A DNA stretch of 64,000 nt from Ornithodoros turicata (taxonomy: Eukaryota; Arthropoda; Arachnida; Ixodida; Argasidae), in contig NW_026999355.1 in assembly GCF_037126465.1 (NCBI RefSeq), forward strand, positions 1,054,001-1,118,000, read 5' to 3'. The position numbers and the translations under genes are program-made. Positions 62,216-64,000 of this stretch are shown piece after piece. The notes under the pieces are model-generated. The model did not search any database. It worked only from the letters and a program-made list of their open reading frames with translations, and was not told where the DNA came from. Positions within the stretch are counted from its first letter, which is position 1. Each line of letters opens with the position of its first letter.

Positions 62216-62851
62216 ACAAGCTACTCAATGACGGCGATTGCTATATCTGGAACTTCGGTACTGGAATCCGGCATCAAATAAACGTCAACCCCGTTTAGCC
62301 TAGCTTATATGAACGCAAAAAGTATGACGAATAAAGCATACCTCTTTTGCTTCGTTTTTGTAGTCATAATCAAAGAAACAGGCCTTCAAGTTCTGTAATG
62401 AACTGTGAACAGGCACTACATACTTCGAGTGGCATCTGGGTCAGGAGTTCATAAAACTAAAATTCGAAATGCTAACGTGTGATGGACTCTCAACACGACA
62501 TCCATATCATTAGCCCCTGAATGGTACTTCAGATTTCTGTGTGTCGCTCGCCAGAAAACTTGGAATTACATTATACGTGAATACTATACGAACCTATCTC
62601 AATCAATACGTGTTTCAACACGACTCGTACTGTACTGAACCCATGACGTGGCTTCATTAGTAGATGGCCACGAGCAATGGTTGGTTGGTTTGAGTCAGTG
62701 ATGGGCAGTAACTACTTTGAAAGTAGTTTAACTACAACTACTAACTACTTTATTAATTATATATATTATTGGTTGGTTGGTCTGAGTGTTCATTCCACAG
62801 GTGTAAGCCTAAGATTGTTTGTCACAGATGTCCACACTGCAGTGACATTTT
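62216..62851. other. No gene recognised
   Basis: Anonymous DNA with AACTACTT-type repeats near 62,710-62,750. Confidence 0.4.
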
Positions 62852-62967
62852 GAAATTCAAAAAGGTGGGCACGTGACACATTGCGCGTGACGTGTACAAC
62901 GGCCTTCACGTATCGTGCGAAGAGCGCCGTGCACGTGTTTTATCACGTGCCCACCTTTTTAAATTTC
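62852..62967. mobile_element. Hairpin MITE, 116 bp
   Basis: GAAATTCAAAAAGGTGGGCA at 62,852 and its complement ending at 62,967 form 25-bp arms with one mismatch, enclosing about 66 bp that contain GCACGTG strings (also E-box sites). No target duplication was made out. Confidence 0.6.
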
Positions 62968-64000
62968 CCGCCCGCGTTTTTGAATTTCACACCACTCGTT
63001 AGCTTGTAACGACCGTAACGACGATGAAGCGATTAAGCCCCCAGAGCTGCTGTTGCAGGGATAGAGACCTTCTTACGAAGAACCACACAGGAAATGGTCA
63101 TGCCCAGCGCTCCATATTGCCCCAGATATACAAAAAGAAAAACAAGATAGAGCGCAAAAGAGCTGAATAAATCTTATGTATGCGGAACGAAACGCACCGC
63201 TTTGTAATTTACATGTCGTGTCTGGCTCCTGCAACACATTGAAGCAGCTTTACGTTAGCTGTGTACTCTACCGTCACTATATGATCTTTCACTTGCAGCG
63301 AACTTAATACAATTCGATTTAATGATGTTTAAACCGGCCAACGTGCTTGTAACGTGAATTGTACTGTCAACGCGCCAGCATATAGCGACATTATTACTCC
63401 GCAAGAGTGCAGCTTCGCCCGCATAGCGTGTTTCTTGGCTGACAGAAGTGAAATATTACCACACCTTGTTAATCAAGAGAGCTTTTTATCACAGACACGA
63501 AACTTGCAGCTCAAAATCTGTCCAAACGCGCTCGGAAACGTTCGCAGCCCAGTAGCCACAAAGCGCCGATTCCGAACGTAGTCCCGCAATGGTGGAACAT
63601 CCGGTTTGGAGTAGACGACGGGTCTCGCAAATGACGCACGTCCGACGTAGTATGATGCGACTTTGGCTAGGCTCCTTCCAATTGCCCGCTCTCCCTATAA
63701 ACATGGAGGAAGAAAACAGATGAGCGGCCTCTCCGACAGCTTTCCATCGGGGCATGGAGGAAGGAAAGAGAGGAGGAGCCCTATTCCTCTGAGAAGTGAA
63801 GCCGAGATTGGGAGCCGCTCCAGTGACGTCACCGCTCGCCTTCCGGTTTCGGTTACATACATCTCTATGGGAGCCCTCAACGCATAGTTTCGGAATACTT
63901 AGAGAGGTGTGGTGATAGCTCTCCGAAGTGGCCCCCAAAGTGGCGTGTGCAAGGGCAACTCATTGGGCTATTCAGGTAACGTGACCCCCTCCTGGCTCCA
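62968..64000. other. No gene recognised
   Basis: Open frames at 63,354-63,581 and, on the minus strand, 63,489-63,938 show no domain. A purine-rich stretch (GGAGGAAGGAAAGAGAGGAGG) at 63,752-63,778 stands close to a TGACGTCA at about 63,823. Confidence 0.4.

Noticed and set aside
1..64000. CRISPR array, bacterial operon or prophage
   Set aside because: No evenly spaced identical repeats with unique spacers. Tandem repeats seen are minisatellites, and gene structure is eukaryotic with introns and poly(A) signals.

Overview
The window is nuclear DNA of an animal, and a chelicerate such as a hard tick is my best guess. The clues are a RING plus TRAF-type zinc-finger gene of the kind expanded in ticks, several tRNA-derived SINEs, and a dense mix of LINE, BEL/Pao, copia, Penelope-like, DNA-transposon and foldback elements. 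No species marker is present, so this is inference. I see no bacterial operons, rRNA, confident tRNA gene or CRISPR array.

Layout. 1-0.8 kb: 5' part of a host RING/TRAF gene (minus), running off the left edge. 1-9 kb: retroelement scraps, a tRNA-like hairpin, one possible Cys-rich exon, otherwise anonymous DNA. 9.2-10.5 kb: Penelope-like element built as a large palindrome carrying two GIY-YIG endonuclease ORFs. 10.6-17.1 kb: a composite dispersed repeat, split by a foldback element with tandem-unit TIRs, a hairpin element and a Sola-like DNA transposon. 17-24 kb: YqaJ-nuclease and copia fragments, SINEs, a LINE fragment. 24.6-28.3 kb: second copy of the composite repeat, split by a Tx1/L1-like LINE. 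29.3-33.2 kb: a LINE with a fully open 962-codon ORF2. 34-35.3 kb: BEL/Pao scrap and third copy of the composite repeat. 35.6-50 kb: a mariner-like foldback MITE holding a complete Polinton/Maverick. 50-53 kb: second Tx1/L1-like LINE. 53-64 kb: minisatellites, a BEL/Pao integrase with LTR end, an intact copy of the MITE, an LTR-like pair, a SINE and a hairpin MITE.

The centre of interest is the Polinton (35,898-49,363). It has 1.1-1.2 kb TIRs starting AGTAGT and a perfect 6-bp target duplication (AATATC). The intact sibling MITE at 58.3 kb shows the empty site. The left half is a compact, same-strand, virus-like block: packaging ATPase, two small conserved genes, integrase with chromodomain, minor capsid, a small glycine-rich/basic protein, major capsid and adenain-type protease. 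Several neighbours overlap by 4-25 nt. The right half holds small, mostly intron-bearing genes, several with TATA boxes. They include a three-exon 89-aa Cys-rich protein and a second copy of its core module, which could serve as an alternative last exon. I find no protein-primed DNA polymerase. The capsid-block genes are broken by stops and frameshifts, so this copy is a fossil. A younger LINE sits inside an intron of one of its genes without damaging the splice sites.
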